From: Halichondria panicea
Taxonomy: Eukaryota; Porifera; Demospongiae; Suberitida; Halichondriidae
Reading direction: 5' to 3'
DNA length: 64,000 nt
Assembly (NCBI RefSeq): GCF_963675165.1
Contig: NC_087387.1
Coordinates: 2,221,501 to 2,285,500 of the forward strand
Shown: piece by piece, positions 28,301 to 37,118 of the stretch
Position numbering within the stretch: the stretch's first letter is position 1
Layout: each line of letters opens with the position of its first letter
Notes under the pieces: model-generated
What the model was told of the DNA's origin: nothing
Seen by the model: only the letters and a program-made list of their open reading frames with translations
The model's database searches: none
Position numbers and translations under genes: made by a program

Positions 28301-31300
28301 CTTTAAAAGCTGTAGCTGGTCTAAACCTTCAATTTGACTGGTAAAGGGACACAGTAGGACACACAAAAGCCTGGAGAAAGTAATATTAAACTTGGCATAT
28401 TTAAAGGTGGTGTAGATGGAAGCAGTAGCCAACAGACAATGGCTAAACAGGAGAATAAGCAGTTAAGAACACCTGAAAAAAAAAGAGTACAATGCTTCCA
28501 GAGCCATCCAGTTTCAAGTGTCTAGCAGCTCAGCAAAACTAGTACTTCAAAGCTCTCACAATCTACCACACAATCCAATATCAACATTGATCAATATTGA
28601 CAAGTGAATAGCATGCTCCTTTGTTGTTGTAATATTTACAACAATTTGACCGGTAAAGGGATATAGAGCTCTTATCTGCACTTCAATTGTAACTGTCGAG
28701 CAGCTATAGAAGTGGTGACACACACAAACACATGCATACACACACTGTATACCTCACTGTGCATGCATGACAACACCGAGGCATAAGTATGTATGTGTAT
28801 GTATGTATGTACTATATCAATGTTTCCAAATACTCACTCACTCACTCACTTACAATTGAAATAGTCCAATCTTCAAATGATAATGAAAGTTTATCGAGTA
28901 CCGTATAGCGGGAAATTTTCGCAGGTGCAAATTTTCGCTATTCGGCTAGAGAGCCCTCAAAAGAAATTTTTGCAGTTGTAATATCCGTATTCAATGCCAG
29001 AAAACCACACCTACCAAGCGTTTTGCATGTGAAATACCGGTGTGTTAGCTTCCTTCGCAGACTCTCCTTTTTCTGTTCTTTGTCACTATACGAGATGAAT
29101 TGGAGGAACAAAAAAAGGAAGAAGGAAGAGACAAAGAAAAGGAGAGCCTGCCTTGCTAAATCGCGTGACGTTAGACAAGTGGTATACAAGTGAAAATGAA
29201 CGTGGGCAGTCACTAGCTGGACGGAGCCTGGCAGGGCAAAAAACTACAGCATGCCTACGCATTCCATACTCACCATAGTATAAGTATAATTATGCTCTCA
29301 CACATAAAAGCTGTAGCATCATAGATAGTATGCCAGAATCAAGTGTGGAGACATCGTAGACGAGGGATTACCTAGTAAAGATTAAAGATCTAGATCTACT
29401 TTTCCTGAGTTCAGAACAGACCCAGAGTAGATATAATTCGCAAACAAGGTATACGATAGTGTGTTTGTGTGTGTGTGTGTGTGTGTCTGTCTGTCTGTCT
29501 GTCTGTCTGTGTAGACTGCTACAGCTGCTCAAGGATAAATGAGGTGCAAGTAAGAGGATTCTAGTAATGTTTTCTTGGATATAAATTTGTGGATTTACAA
29601 AATAATGCTTCGTTTTTGAGTGATGCCTAGTTTTGCTTACTTGGGAATGCCTTTTCAGAAGAGTGCGTAGCAAAACTTGTCCATGCACCGAGTGTTGCTT
29701 TTACTTAGTAGCTAGCTCTGCACTATAGCTAGAACACTATAGCTATTGGTAGCTGCATGCATGCAAGAGTGAGAAATGAGCTGCAAGGCTCTGCTGATGC
29801 AGCCATTAATTTTAGACTTGGACTTTTGGCATCGATCTTTTTTAACCAACAATCGTGGTAGATCATAACCCACTCACTCTTTGAGTTTCCCTGTGATTCT
29901 GGATTCTGCCTGCGCATGCAGCAAAATAAAAATGTTGATCATGATACAGTAGAACCTCGCTAATCCGAATAGAGCCGGACCAGATCCCATCCAAATACAT
30001 GAAAATTCCGGATTAACAGATTTCATTATGAATATCAACGAAGAGATACTTTTGTACATGTATTATGATATTACTGTAGCCAGAAGGGAAGCTGCTAGCT
30101 CTCCAATACAGTCAGTCTTGTGAGCTCTCTCTTTTTTTTCTTTGCAGTGGCCATTGTTTGAGCAGTTTATTAATATTAATAAAATTATTGCTGATTCAGA
30201 AGAAAGTTAGATTGCGCATGCGCAATAGTATATTCTATACTGACAGCCCTCCTCTTTTTCAGTTTGCCGTTTTGTCTGGATTTGCGAGGTTTCAGACTAA
30301 AGAGGTCCGGATTAGCGAGGTTCTACTGATATGTGTACTTTATATGTTATGCATGTAGTTTTGACACCTCCACCGAGGCATCAGCACTCGCGGGGATTTC
30401 ATTTTTACAACAGTAACAGTCTACTCTAGTCTTTCATACTTCCTCTACTGACTAAAGGTCTCACGAAGGCTGACTCTACTGTAGCCTCGTTTCCAGCCTC
30501 GTTGTCTCTAGCTAGGCCGCCAACTAGGCCTGGTGTTGATTGTATCTGGGCGTGTATCTGAAAAGAACAGAAAAAGGAGGGCCTGCGAAGGAGGCTACTG
30601 GTTGCGTTGGCCCAGTTTGATTTTCACGTTAACTGCTCTGCATGCCCTCGAAAAACGTGAAATTTTGTACTGCTAGAAATACGGTATCATAACGAGTGCT
30701 GCAAGTTGCGCTGTGCTAATGCCTCTCGTATGTCAAAAACTATTAGAGTGTTATAAAAGAGGTAATTATAGTTTGCTTTGATAATGTTCCGCAAGAGTAG
30801 ATAAGAGTAAAAGTGTTGCAGCATTTGCCTTGTATTGCATCATCACTTGACAGTAATCAGTATACTATGTTAGCAAACTTCCCAGAAGCCACATATGCTG
30901 ATTGGGCAATTACTGAGTTACAAACCACAAACCACATTACTCAACAGGACTCGAATAGTGACCATAGTGATGACGCAATTTAAGGCAAATGCGGTTTCAC
31001 GTTTACTACAGGAGTTCAACACTCTTACTCTTGTGTTACGTTATTATGTTGTATATAATGTTAATTACGTTATTATTATTGTTGATTGCAATTGTTCTAC
31101 ACATGCAGCAGTCATATTATAGGAGAGGAGCTGAATGGAAACAGAAGCCTATTTGATGGCTTGATGAATTATCTTTAAGGATAGAAGCACTAAACTGCAT
31201 GTTATTATACATGTACAATGTAGAAGGTCAATGAATCATGTCTGGAGTCATGTATGACTTTTGTTGAAATGGCCATTTGATGCAGGTACAGTAGACTCTC

Positions 31301-33211
31301 GCTATTCCGGCTCCCTGAAGTATGGCCATCTCGATATACTGGCCATTTGGCTTGGCATGGAATGCTAGCTATATGTTTACTGCACAAAACTCACCCTGAA
31401 GTACGGCCACTCGCTATTCCGGTTACCGGCCAGTGCTGGCTGTCCCAAACAGGGTTTTCAATGTAATTTTATACGTGTATTACGGCCGGATATGACGTTT
31501 TGGGTGTGGTTTAGCAAATAAAATTGAATTACACTTAAATAGAGAACAAAATGATTCATTATCCTACATTATCCTCGAGACAAAAACCGCAAAAGTAGTC
31601 ATTAGATTTGAGGTAAGGTCGTTTTTAAGCCGCGGCTATTTCCTGAGCTGCAGCCACCTCGCTATTCCGGCCAAGCTGCATGGTCCCAAGGGTGACCGGA
31701 TTAACGAGAGTCTACTGTAAGTTGGATGTGGTCCCACCATAGATTGAAGAGAAAGGGATTGGCAACGGAGTGCACTTCCGGTACCATCCGTGTTTCGCCT
31801 CGAGGCTTACTTCTAACGTGGGAGTCTAAATCATGAGAATTGTTTTTGCCGTCTGTAAAAAAGTCTACGAGCAGTTCTACTGCTATACATCAACTTCACC
31901 TCATTTGTGTGGCCATTTGATCAGAGGTTTTTCATGCTTGTGTTCCTATAGCACCTATATGATATAGCTAAAGTTGTGTTACTAAGTAGTGTGTAGTGTG
32001 TCCCACCCAGTACCTCTAGCTACTTCACGAAAATCAAGATTTCATTTCCAAATGAATAATTCTACATGCATGGTAGCATTGTAGTGTTTCATGGCTTACA
32101 TGGACCTCATGAAAAAGAAGAAATTGTCGATCTCACACACGTGCATGGGATGAATGCACATGCGCAGAAAAAGGGGTGTATCCACAATAGGTTGAAATTC
32201 GCAATAGCTGCTGCATTCTGGCAGTACAGCTTTGTAGCTCTTTTCTGACTCTTGTAGCTAACAAAAAGCTAGCGCTTTAGTGCAAGGCTAACTCATAAGT
32301 TGAATAGAAACTTTGTGCAAACAGATGATGCTACAAAAGAGTCTGAAGAGACTGCAACAGCATTCACTGCAAGTATAATTAGCCATTTGTCGCATTGCTA
32401 CCATACCGTTGAGCTAACTTCGATCCTAGGCCGAGTTTTCGCTTTTATTTCGCCTATCCGTTTTAAAAGCGAAAACTCTGCCTGGGATCGAGGCTACAGT
32501 TGAGCAGTTACAGCTGCACACCTTCGTGCGGCTAGACCTCGAGGCATAATTATTACACAAAGAATAAACTGTGCATTTCCAGATTATCATGCAGGCCTTT
32601 CACTGCAGTATAATTATATTGAACATGAGTGAAATATACCGTATTAGCAGGTTATTTTTGTGGAAATTTTTCATATTTTTCGTATTATTTTTCGTATTGT
32701 AATTTTTCGTACTGTAGAGTATCATCCGAATATTAAAACTGTTCCGCAATAGATTCAACGTCACTATACCTGAGCTGTACGAATATTTAAAATACGGGCA
32801 GTTCATACGAAAATTAGCACCAACAAAAATTACCCGCTCTACGGTATGTGAATTATTGCACCACAACGTACTGCCAATCCTATGTAAAAACCTACTGGTT
32901 TTACACTAATACTGAATTAACATAATTATAGTCCCGTACTGTCAAAACAAAGTCACCACAAAATAAACATGCATGAAGACTTGGAACTCGTGCATACAGT
33001 GAAATAGACTTCACATACCAGGCTCCAGATTTATTGCAGCTTGTCGTCTCTGTCTGGTTCTATCAACACTGCTGGAAAAGGTGCTTGTAATGGATGCCGC
33101 AGCGGTAGGTACTCCACAGTCAGGACAGTTGCCATCTTGTACTGCCTTTTGCATAAGTGCAAACAGAATTAGGACACATGCAATAAGCTTATACATCACA
33201 GAAGTTCTCAT
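10421..33211 (-). CDS. receptor tyrosine kinase with triplicated IgGFc-binding / Calx-beta / Sushi ectodomain
   Basis: A 24-exon model on the minus strand predicts about 2,627 residues. Exons: 33019-33211; 24358-25761, 24163-24300, 23426-23653, 22732-22914; 19333-20802, 19138-19275, 18747-18968, 18287-18469; 16203-17696, 16005-16142, 15144-15365, 14375-14557; 13912-14112; 13503-13674; 13342-13376; 13181-13270; 12907-12990; 12507-12724; 11951-12063; 11622-11787; 11273-11415; 10945-11096; 10421-10734. All have GT-AG borders and the frame is kept throughout. Order: signal peptide, three ectodomain modules, an extra Sushi, one transmembrane helix, tyrosine kinase, tail. It should be a plasma-membrane receptor binding an unknown extracellular ligand. 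The weakest link is the 7.3-kb first intron. Alternatively, modules 2 and 3 could be separate short genes, though neither has its own start or anchor. Confidence 0.7.
13503..14557 (-). CDS. receptor exons: two Sushi domains and transmembrane helix
   Basis: Exon 14375-14557 encodes a Sushi/CCP domain ([50 protein letters not shown]) with four cysteines and the typical Trp. Exon 13912-14112 encodes a second ([35 protein letters not shown]). Exon 13503-13674 encodes a short Ser/Thr linker, a hydrophobic helix ([20 protein letters not shown]) and a basic stop-transfer ([12 protein letters not shown]). All exons start in phase 1. The second Sushi is unique to the membrane-proximal side. Confidence 0.9.
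14873..15083. mobile_element. TACGGTATA-type hairpin element in receptor intron
   Basis: Shares GGGGCTTAATTTTCGC, CGTGGGTTGG, GCATGGCTTCCGGTAAGC-like and AATTTCGC...CTATACGGTA segments with the 57174-57404 element. The left terminus is worn. Confidence 0.7.
15144..17696 (-). CDS. receptor module 1: IgGFc-binding-like domain plus Calx-beta
   Basis: Exon 16203-17696 (498 codons) encodes a domain like the N-terminal IgGFc-binding domain of FCGBP, seen in [35 protein letters not shown] and [20 protein letters not shown]. Exons 16005-16142 and 15144-15365 together form a Calx-beta domain: [16 protein letters not shown], an [14 protein letters not shown] junction, then [15 protein letters not shown] with the acidic calcium-binding type run. 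All junctions are phase 1. Next downstream is the Sushi exon at 14375. This module is very similar to module 2. Confidence 0.88.
15539..15704. mobile_element. short inverted-repeat element (GATTGGCTGGGGG family)
   Basis: GATTGGCTGGGGGAAACACC followed by AAAAAGCGTAGAAA at the left is mirrored by TTTCTATGCTATTTTTGTGG and TTTTCCTGGCTAATTG at the right. Related ends occur near 5777, 9310 and 26640. Confidence 0.65.
17697..18286 (-). other. receptor intron between modules 1 and 2, with exon relic
   Basis: Contains a relic of the signal-peptide exon end at about 18207-18240: on the minus strand AAAATCCAGAGCCCTG then GTATGTGG, like the end of the 33019 exon and its intron. A 2-bp difference puts it out of frame. 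It is best skipped by splicing. Confidence 0.6.
18287..20802 (-). CDS. receptor module 2: IgGFc-binding-like, Calx-beta and Sushi
   Basis: Exons 19333-20802 (IgGFc-binding-like: [36 protein letters not shown]), 19138-19275 and 18747-18968 (Calx-beta: [15 protein letters not shown], then [14 protein letters not shown]) and 18287-18469 (Sushi: [36 protein letters not shown]). Lengths and phases match module 1 almost exactly, and identity is high across the whole block. The Sushi exon ends in phase 1, so it splices in frame to module 1 at 17696. Confidence 0.88.
20933..21380. mobile_element. pogo/Tigger-like non-autonomous element
   Basis: CAGTGGAACCTCCATAAACG at the left is mirrored by TTAATGGAGGTTCCACTG at the right, and TA dinucleotides flank both ends (20931-20932 and 21381-21382). 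The TA duplication and CAGTRGAACCTC ends are typical of pogo/Tigger elements. No transposase. Confidence 0.75.
21500..21572. mobile_element. truncated TACCGTATA element
   Basis: Starts TACCGTATAGTGGGTAATTT and continues with GATTTTCGTGAGTAAAAATT, as in the 23827 copy. The other half is missing. Confidence 0.55.
21642..21816. mobile_element. large hairpin (foldback) element
   Basis: The arms pair GTGACAAAAGTATAGGATAT and ACCACACCTAAGAGGAGGAT on the left with mirrored sequence ending in ACGTGAC on the right, around a short GAGGCGTAGCCGAG centre. Each arm is about 80 bp with scattered mismatches. Confidence 0.75.
22732..25761 (-). CDS. receptor module 3 (outermost): IgGFc-binding-like, Calx-beta and Sushi
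   Basis: Exons 24358-25761, 24163-24300, 23426-23653 and 22732-22914. Architecture is as in modules 1 and 2, but it is more diverged and the IgGFc-like exon is shorter (468 codons). The stretch holding the GHQCGxP...C cysteines is deleted: VFSG runs straight into [14 protein letters not shown]. The NLDFTNP-type segment before [14 protein letters not shown] is shortened too. The Calx-beta part keeps [14 protein letters not shown]. Phase-1 borders are kept on all exons. Confidence 0.88.
23827..24005. mobile_element. TACCGTATA...TATACGGTA hairpin element
   Basis: Left TACCGTATAGCGGGTAATTT is mirrored by AAATTACCCGCTATACGGTA on the right, with further pairing of GTGGGGTAAAAAATTCGTT. About 179 bp. 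It lies in an intron within module 3. Confidence 0.85.
25955..26513 (+). repeat. dispersed repeat family A, copy 1
   Basis: A roughly 550-bp unit. It contains GAGTGGGTAATGATCGACCA, CAGCTACCAATAGCTAGCG, AAGTAAGCAAAACTAGGCAT, CTCGAGAACGAAGCATTATT, TTGAGCAGCTGTAGCAGTCT, a CA-rich tract, and ends GCATGCGCACCGAGGCATAA. Other copies lie near 29480, 38090, 40560 and 45850. Confidence 0.75.
27144..27333. mobile_element. TACCGTATA...TATACGGTA hairpin element
   Basis: Left TACCGTATAGCGGGTGATTT is mirrored by the right TAATTACCCTCTATACGGTA, with inner TAAATATTCGTGG pairing. The long frame across it is only the translated element. Confidence 0.8.
28899..28950. mobile_element. single TACCGTATA element end
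   Basis: TACCGTATAGCGGGAAATTT followed by TCGCAGGTGCAAATTTTCGC. I see no matching right end, so it is truncated. Confidence 0.45.
29480..29890 (-). repeat. dispersed repeat family A, copy 2 (inverted)
   Basis: Carries AGACTGCTACAGCTGCTCAA, AAAATAATGCTTCGTTTTTG, TAGTTTTGCTTACTTGG and CTATTGGTAGCTGC, the reverse complement of copy 1. A TGTG/TCTG simple tract precedes it at about 29460-29510. Confidence 0.7.
29947..30328. mobile_element. pogo/Tigger-like non-autonomous element
   Basis: CAGTAGAACCTCGCTAATCC at the left is mirrored by GGATTAGCGAGGTTCTACTG at the right. TA flanks the left end; the right flank is AT, probably mutated. Confidence 0.7.
31289..31717. mobile_element. pogo/Tigger-like non-autonomous element
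   Basis: CAGTAGACTCTCGCTATTCC at the left is mirrored by GGATTAACGAGAGTCTACTG at the right, with TA on both sides. Internal repeats of CTCGCTATTCCGG are present. 429 bp, no coding frame. Confidence 0.8.
32415..32495. mobile_element. TAGCCTCGA palindrome element (9-bp target duplication)
   Basis: The left TAACTTCGATCCTAGGC is mirrored by CCTGGGATCGAGGCTA, and GAGTTTTCGCTTTT pairs with AAAAGCGAAAACTC. The flanks CCGTTGAGC and CAGTTGAGC match at 8 of 9 positions. Confidence 0.7.
32637..32846. mobile_element. TACCGTATA-type hairpin element
   Basis: Left TACCGTATTAGCAGGTTATT is mirrored by right AAAATTACCCGCTCTACGGTA (last 7 bases TACGGTA). Confidence 0.7.
33019..33211 (-). CDS. signal-peptide exon of the receptor
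   Basis: From ATG 33209-33211 the exon encodes [20 protein letters not shown], a classic signal peptide. A short Cys-containing stretch (GNCPDCGVP) and a basic RTRQRRQ site that could be cut by a furin-type protease follow. It ends in phase 1 (CTG GAG CCT G, then GTATGTG), the phase needed to join any of the IgGFc-like exons. The nearest on this strand is 25761. The intron start resembles the relics at about 18210 and 22630, tying this exon to the module duplication. Confidence 0.65.
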
Positions 33212-34081
33212 CCGATATAGCAGTTTGTATTGTTACAGGCTAGCTAGCTATAGTCTGATCATGCAGCACTCCTGTTAGATCTTATACTGCGAGCTAGCTA
33301 GAGGCTGGAACCACTTGACCTTAGCTAGCTGTGCCTTGACCTCGAGAACAAGCCCCTCATGATATCGAGGCTAGTACAAGAACACTGATTTGATCTCTGC
33401 TTCTGAGCAAAATTAAAAGTTAACCTCCTGCAAAATAACGTTTTAAAACTTATAGACACTAAAAACTAGGCTTGAAGTAGTCTGTAAAAGAAGTTTGGAG
33501 AAATCCAATTAGTGACCTTAATTAGCTAAGGTCAAGTGGCTCCAGTCCACAGCTATCAGAGGCACAAAGATCCTTCGTAAAAACATGGAGCACTATTTCG
33601 AGATTGAAATGAAATCGCCTTTTTTCGGACAAGCTAGACAAGTGGGCCTGGGTACTGAACACACTCCACTGGAAAGCAATAACTACGATTTTACGCGCCT
33701 CCTCTAGCTCTGTACTGAAGCTCATGTAACAGGAATTTCAAACAGACATCAAGCCCATTATATTAACACATTGATGTTAAAGGCTTCTCCATAATTTCAT
33801 CATATCATTGCCAAAAAGGTCCTGCCAAAATGGCTGTCCCTTCCCTTTGGTGTGGTCAGTAGAAACCCTAGCTCTTGGCCACACCTGAAGAAAGGTCAAC
33901 TACGATAAAAGCCCCAAATGATTTGTACAAAACAACTCTTCAACAAAGGCCATCTCTGTATAAGGGCCAAAACAAAGATATCCGTAATAATTATCTGTTA
34001 ATAATTATACAGGGGCTCTACAGATTACAACTGTATTGTATCCATAGAACCCCTCTCCTTGTTTATAGGTGCCAACTTCCC
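33212..34081. other. receptor 5' flank and intergenic, no gene seen
   Basis: The receptor promoter should lie here, reading leftward, but no clear TATA box is seen. AGCTAGCTAG runs occur near 33240 and 33295. A short antisense frame at 33522-33725 has no recognisable content. Confidence 0.35.
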
Positions 34082-34145
34082 TAGCCTCGATTCCAGGCCG
34101 CGAAGAGAAAGGCGCCTTTCTCTTCGCGGCCTGGAATTGAGGCTA
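34082..34145. mobile_element. TAGCCTCGA palindrome element (9-bp target duplication)
   Basis: TAGCCTCGATTCCAGGCCGC and GAAGAGAAAGGCGCC pair nearly perfectly with the right half, which ends GAATTGAGGCTA. The 9 bases on each side are identical (CAACTTCCC), a clear target-site duplication of the length made by Mutator-like elements. Confidence 0.85.
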
Positions 34146-34412
34146 CAACTTCCCCAGCCGAATTTCAGGGAGAAAACATGGGGCCATTAGCCCCAAGCCA
34201 AAGGAGTCACATTTTTGGGAATTTAAGAACACACGACTCTGGTTTTCAGGGCAAAGACAACAATTCTTCTTTCACATGGAAAAAATACATGGAAAAAATA
34301 TAAATTGTTGTGGGGATGCTCTCAATGTGGCTTTATCGTACTAACTCACTGTGCATGCTCATAATTGGGGCGAGCGAAGCGAGTCCCTTCCTAGTGATGA
34401 ACGTTGCAATTT

Positions 34413-34416
<4 letters not shown>

Positions 34417-34501
<85 letters not shown>
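34417..34501. repeat. (TG)n microsatellite
   Basis: A TG run with one interruption at about 34446. Frames on both strands here are translated repeat. Confidence 0.95.
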
Positions 34502-34503
<2 letters not shown>

Positions 34504-34897
34504 GCACAATATTTGTTTTTTGTACTCGTGACCCTTTACCAACTTTTACGTGAAAGCTGCGCATGGGCACAAGAGCTAGCTATACACTCAGAACGAGGCT
34601 CAGACAAGCACGCCTACAGCTAGCCTCGGTCCCAGGCCGATTTTTTTTAATAGAACGAAGTTGAAAAATACGGCCTGGTATTGATTGTATCTGGGCGTGG
34701 CAGGAACCGGAAACTAAAGCAGAGATTCTTCACATTTTGTTTCCTGCTTTTTTTCTGTAATACTAAAGGTGTACGTAGAGGCATTTTACTCCCGTAAAAC
34801 TTACAGTAATGTAGCTCCGTGTCATGTTCTCAATTTATAGCTAGCTAGCTATGGCATGCAACGCGTTGTTTGTTTGAAGCAAGATGGCCTCACTCTC

Positions 34898-35285
34898 ATG
34901 GCAGAACAGGCCCAGGCTCTCAAGCTCCTGTTTGAGGGAAGGGACGTGTTTATCTGGTTCCCAACGGGGTATGGCAAGTCTCTCTGCTATATCAGTTGCT
35001 ACCCTTTTTAATGGACTACAAGCTAGGTAGGACCAAGGCTCCTCCTGTTGACAAAAGTGTTGTTCTTGTTAATTGTCTCTCCCCTTGTATCTCTCATCAT
35101 GAGACTCATAATTGACCAGGCAGGAGTCTAAACAATAGAGGTGTTTCTGCTGCCATCCTCAGTAGCTCAGTAGCAATAAAGGAATCGACAAAAATTTGGT
35201 TGCCACTGCCAAAAAAGTGTCTTCTGGAAAGTATTTCCTGCTGTATACTGCCCCAGAGGTTGTTGTTGAAGACCACTGTTGGAGG
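34898..35285 (+). pseudogene. RecQ-type helicase fragment
   Basis: The frame from ATG 34898 encodes EQAQALKLLFEGRDVFIWFP followed by TGYGKSLCY, the helicase motif I (Walker A) of RecQ-family ATP-dependent DNA helicases, and stops after 37 codons. Motif Ia-like sequence (SVVLVNCLSP) follows. Further frameshifts separate RGVSAAILSS (about 35135) from SGKYFLLYTAPE (about 35220), both of which fit RecQ-like proteins. At least three disruptions. It ends at an inserted repeat carrying CCACGCCCAGATCACGCCC. No complete gene. Confidence 0.6.
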
Positions 35286-35339
35286 ATTCATTTTTTGTTG
35301 TACCAGAGTCAATTTATTAAAAAACCACGCCCAGATCAC

Positions 35340-36000
35340 GCCCAAATACAATCAATACCAGGCCTAGTAGGCGACCTAGCGTTCAATTGGAGACGGATCG
35401 GCCTTGGATCGAGGCTAGCCTACAGCAGGTCAGAGCGTCCCCATCTGAGCCTAAGATCACACAGGCACGCCTGCAGGAGGTCACAGCAGCTTACTTGCCA
35501 CGTTTCACTTCCAAGTCTTGTGTTTTTGTGATAATAAACCTGCTAGCTCAACAGGACAGGGATCGAGACCAGTCACTACGACAGGTCAGAGCAGCTCAGA
35601 TGGAGACTTCTGAAGTTGCACAGGCACCTTTAGACAATACAGCACTACGGCAGGTCAGACCAGCTCAGATGGAAACTTCTGAGGCCACACAGGCACGCTT
35701 ACAACAGGTCAGAGTAACTTACTTACCCGGCAAGGATTGTTCACAGTATACTATTTTGTAATTTGGGTCCAGCAAGAAGTGATAATATCTCCTTGCTCCT
35801 AACCTTGCTCCTCATGTTAGTTTGTGTAGCCAGCTCCTTCATGCTGAACTTTCACTCATACATATGTTTCACCTTGAATCTTGATGTTACACCACAGTCA
35901 AACAACCCTACACCACTCAGAATAATTGTCACGGATATACAGCTGGCACAGGGAAATCGTATCTAATCCACTGCATCAGACTACTCGTTTATATTCACTG
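35340..36000 (+). mobile_element. PIF1-helicase / Helitron-type ORF remnant
   Basis: A 124-codon frame (35387-35761) has an imperfect repeat of about 30 residues (LRQVRAAQMETSE, QARLQQVR). This resembles the Arg/Gln-rich repeats preceding PIF1-type helicases in some animal transposon proteins. After a stop, the frame near 35905-35940 gives PLRIIVTD, and a neighbouring frame gives TAGTGKSYLIHCIRL, the Walker A motif of PIF1 helicases, offset by a small indel. PIF1-like helicases form the C-terminal part of Helitron transposases. No Rep domain or Helitron terminus is seen, so the assignment to Helitron is inference. Confidence 0.5.
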
Positions 36001-36196
36001 TTACACAATCACTGTTACTAATTTCATTTCATGCGATAAATAAAACTTAAATTACCACATCATGCACTGTACAACAAACACAAATTGCTCGCTCGCCCCA
36101 AACATGCTCTGCATGCTCCTAGTAATAATAATGTCATTATTAAATGCACAAGCAAGTGAGCCCCGCCCATTTATTAGATTCGCGCTAGCTAGCAGG

Positions 36197-36254
36197 TAGC
36201 CTCGAGACCAGGCCGATAAAAATATGTATTTTAATTGGCCTGGTCTCGAGGCTA
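36197..36254. mobile_element. TAGCCTCGA palindrome element (9-bp target duplication)
   Basis: TAGCCTCGAGACCAGGCC is mirrored by GGCCTGGTCTCGAGGCTA. Flanks are GCTAGCAGG on both sides, a perfect 9-bp duplication. A further truncated copy follows at about 36263-36300 and is cut by the element starting at 36317. Confidence 0.85.
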
Positions 36255-36316
36255 GCTAGCAGGTAGCCTCGATTCCTAGCCTCGATCCCAGGCCGATCCC
36301 TACGGTGGCCCTGACT

Positions 36317-37118
36317 TACGGTGGCCCTGAGCGCTACTCTAGTTGGTAGTTCATACTTGATAGTTCAAATGCGTAGTTGGTAGTTCGCAGTTGCTACTTG
36401 ATAGTTCAAATGCGTAGTTGGTAGTTCGCAGTTGCTACTTGATAGTTCAAACACGTAGTTGGCAGTTGGCAGTTGGTAGTTGGCAGTTGGCAGTTGGGAG
36501 TTGGCAGTTGGGAGTTGGTAGTTGGGAGTTGGCAGTTGGTAGTTGGGAGTTGGAAGTTGGCAGTTCGTAACCTTTAAACTTTGCAACAATAATTAGCCTG
36601 CTTTTAAATTATGATACTGGCACAGATATCTAGTTGGCCTAAGACAGCAATATTAAATCTTATATGTACACATCTAGGTAGGGAGATCATTTCAAGTCTA
36701 ATCCTCATGTACCTATATTCCCAGATCCCAGCAGGGAGGGGGGAATTATAGAAACAGGTTTTGCATGGCACTTTTAGATTCTATTGAGGCTATTTAAAGT
36801 TATGGTTAAAAGATTAGAGGCAGTGCAAAGATATATCTATATACAACATTTGCTAACTGCAAAGTTTAAAGGTCACGAGCTATATACCAACTGCCAACTC
36901 CCAACTGCGAACTACCAACTACCAACTGCCAACTGCCAACTACCAACTACCAACTGCCAACTGCGAACTACAACTGCCAACTCCCAACTGCGAACTACCA
37001 ACTACCAACTGCCAACTGCCAACTACCAACTGCCAACTGCCAACTACCAACTGCCAACTGCGAACTCCCAACTGCTAACTGCCAACTACCAACTGGAGTA
37101 GCACTCAGGGCCACCGTA
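36317..37118. mobile_element. inverted-repeat element built from a 7-bp minisatellite, copy 1
   Basis: Ends TACGGTGGCCCTGAGCGCTA and its mirror (GCACTCAGGGCCACCGTA). Inside the left end is an array of AGTTGGN heptamers (to about 36570); inside the right end is the same array in inverse (CCAACTN, about 36886-37100). A unique middle begins GTAACCTTTAAACTTTGCAA. The flanks on both sides read CTGACT. The long frames in the arrays are translated repeats. Confidence 0.75.

Larger units (their letters stand above)
25762..33018 (-). other. 7.3-kb first intron of the receptor, packed with repeats
   Basis: No exon is recognised on either strand. It is filled with dispersed repeats and inverted-repeat elements (listed separately), a small perfect palindrome (GCACGCAACATTCATTAATG...) at about 27645-27680, and a GTATGTATGT run near 28790. 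Growth by element insertion explains its size compared with the 0.6 and 1.9 kb introns between modules. Confidence 0.55.

Noticed and set aside
33522-33725. 67-codon minus-strand frame just upstream of the receptor
   Set aside because: No recognisable motif and no splice support linking it to the receptor.
34310-34623. Cys/Val and Thr/His frames on both strands
   Set aside because: Translated TG microsatellite. The same holds for 2601-2882 and 38135-38525.
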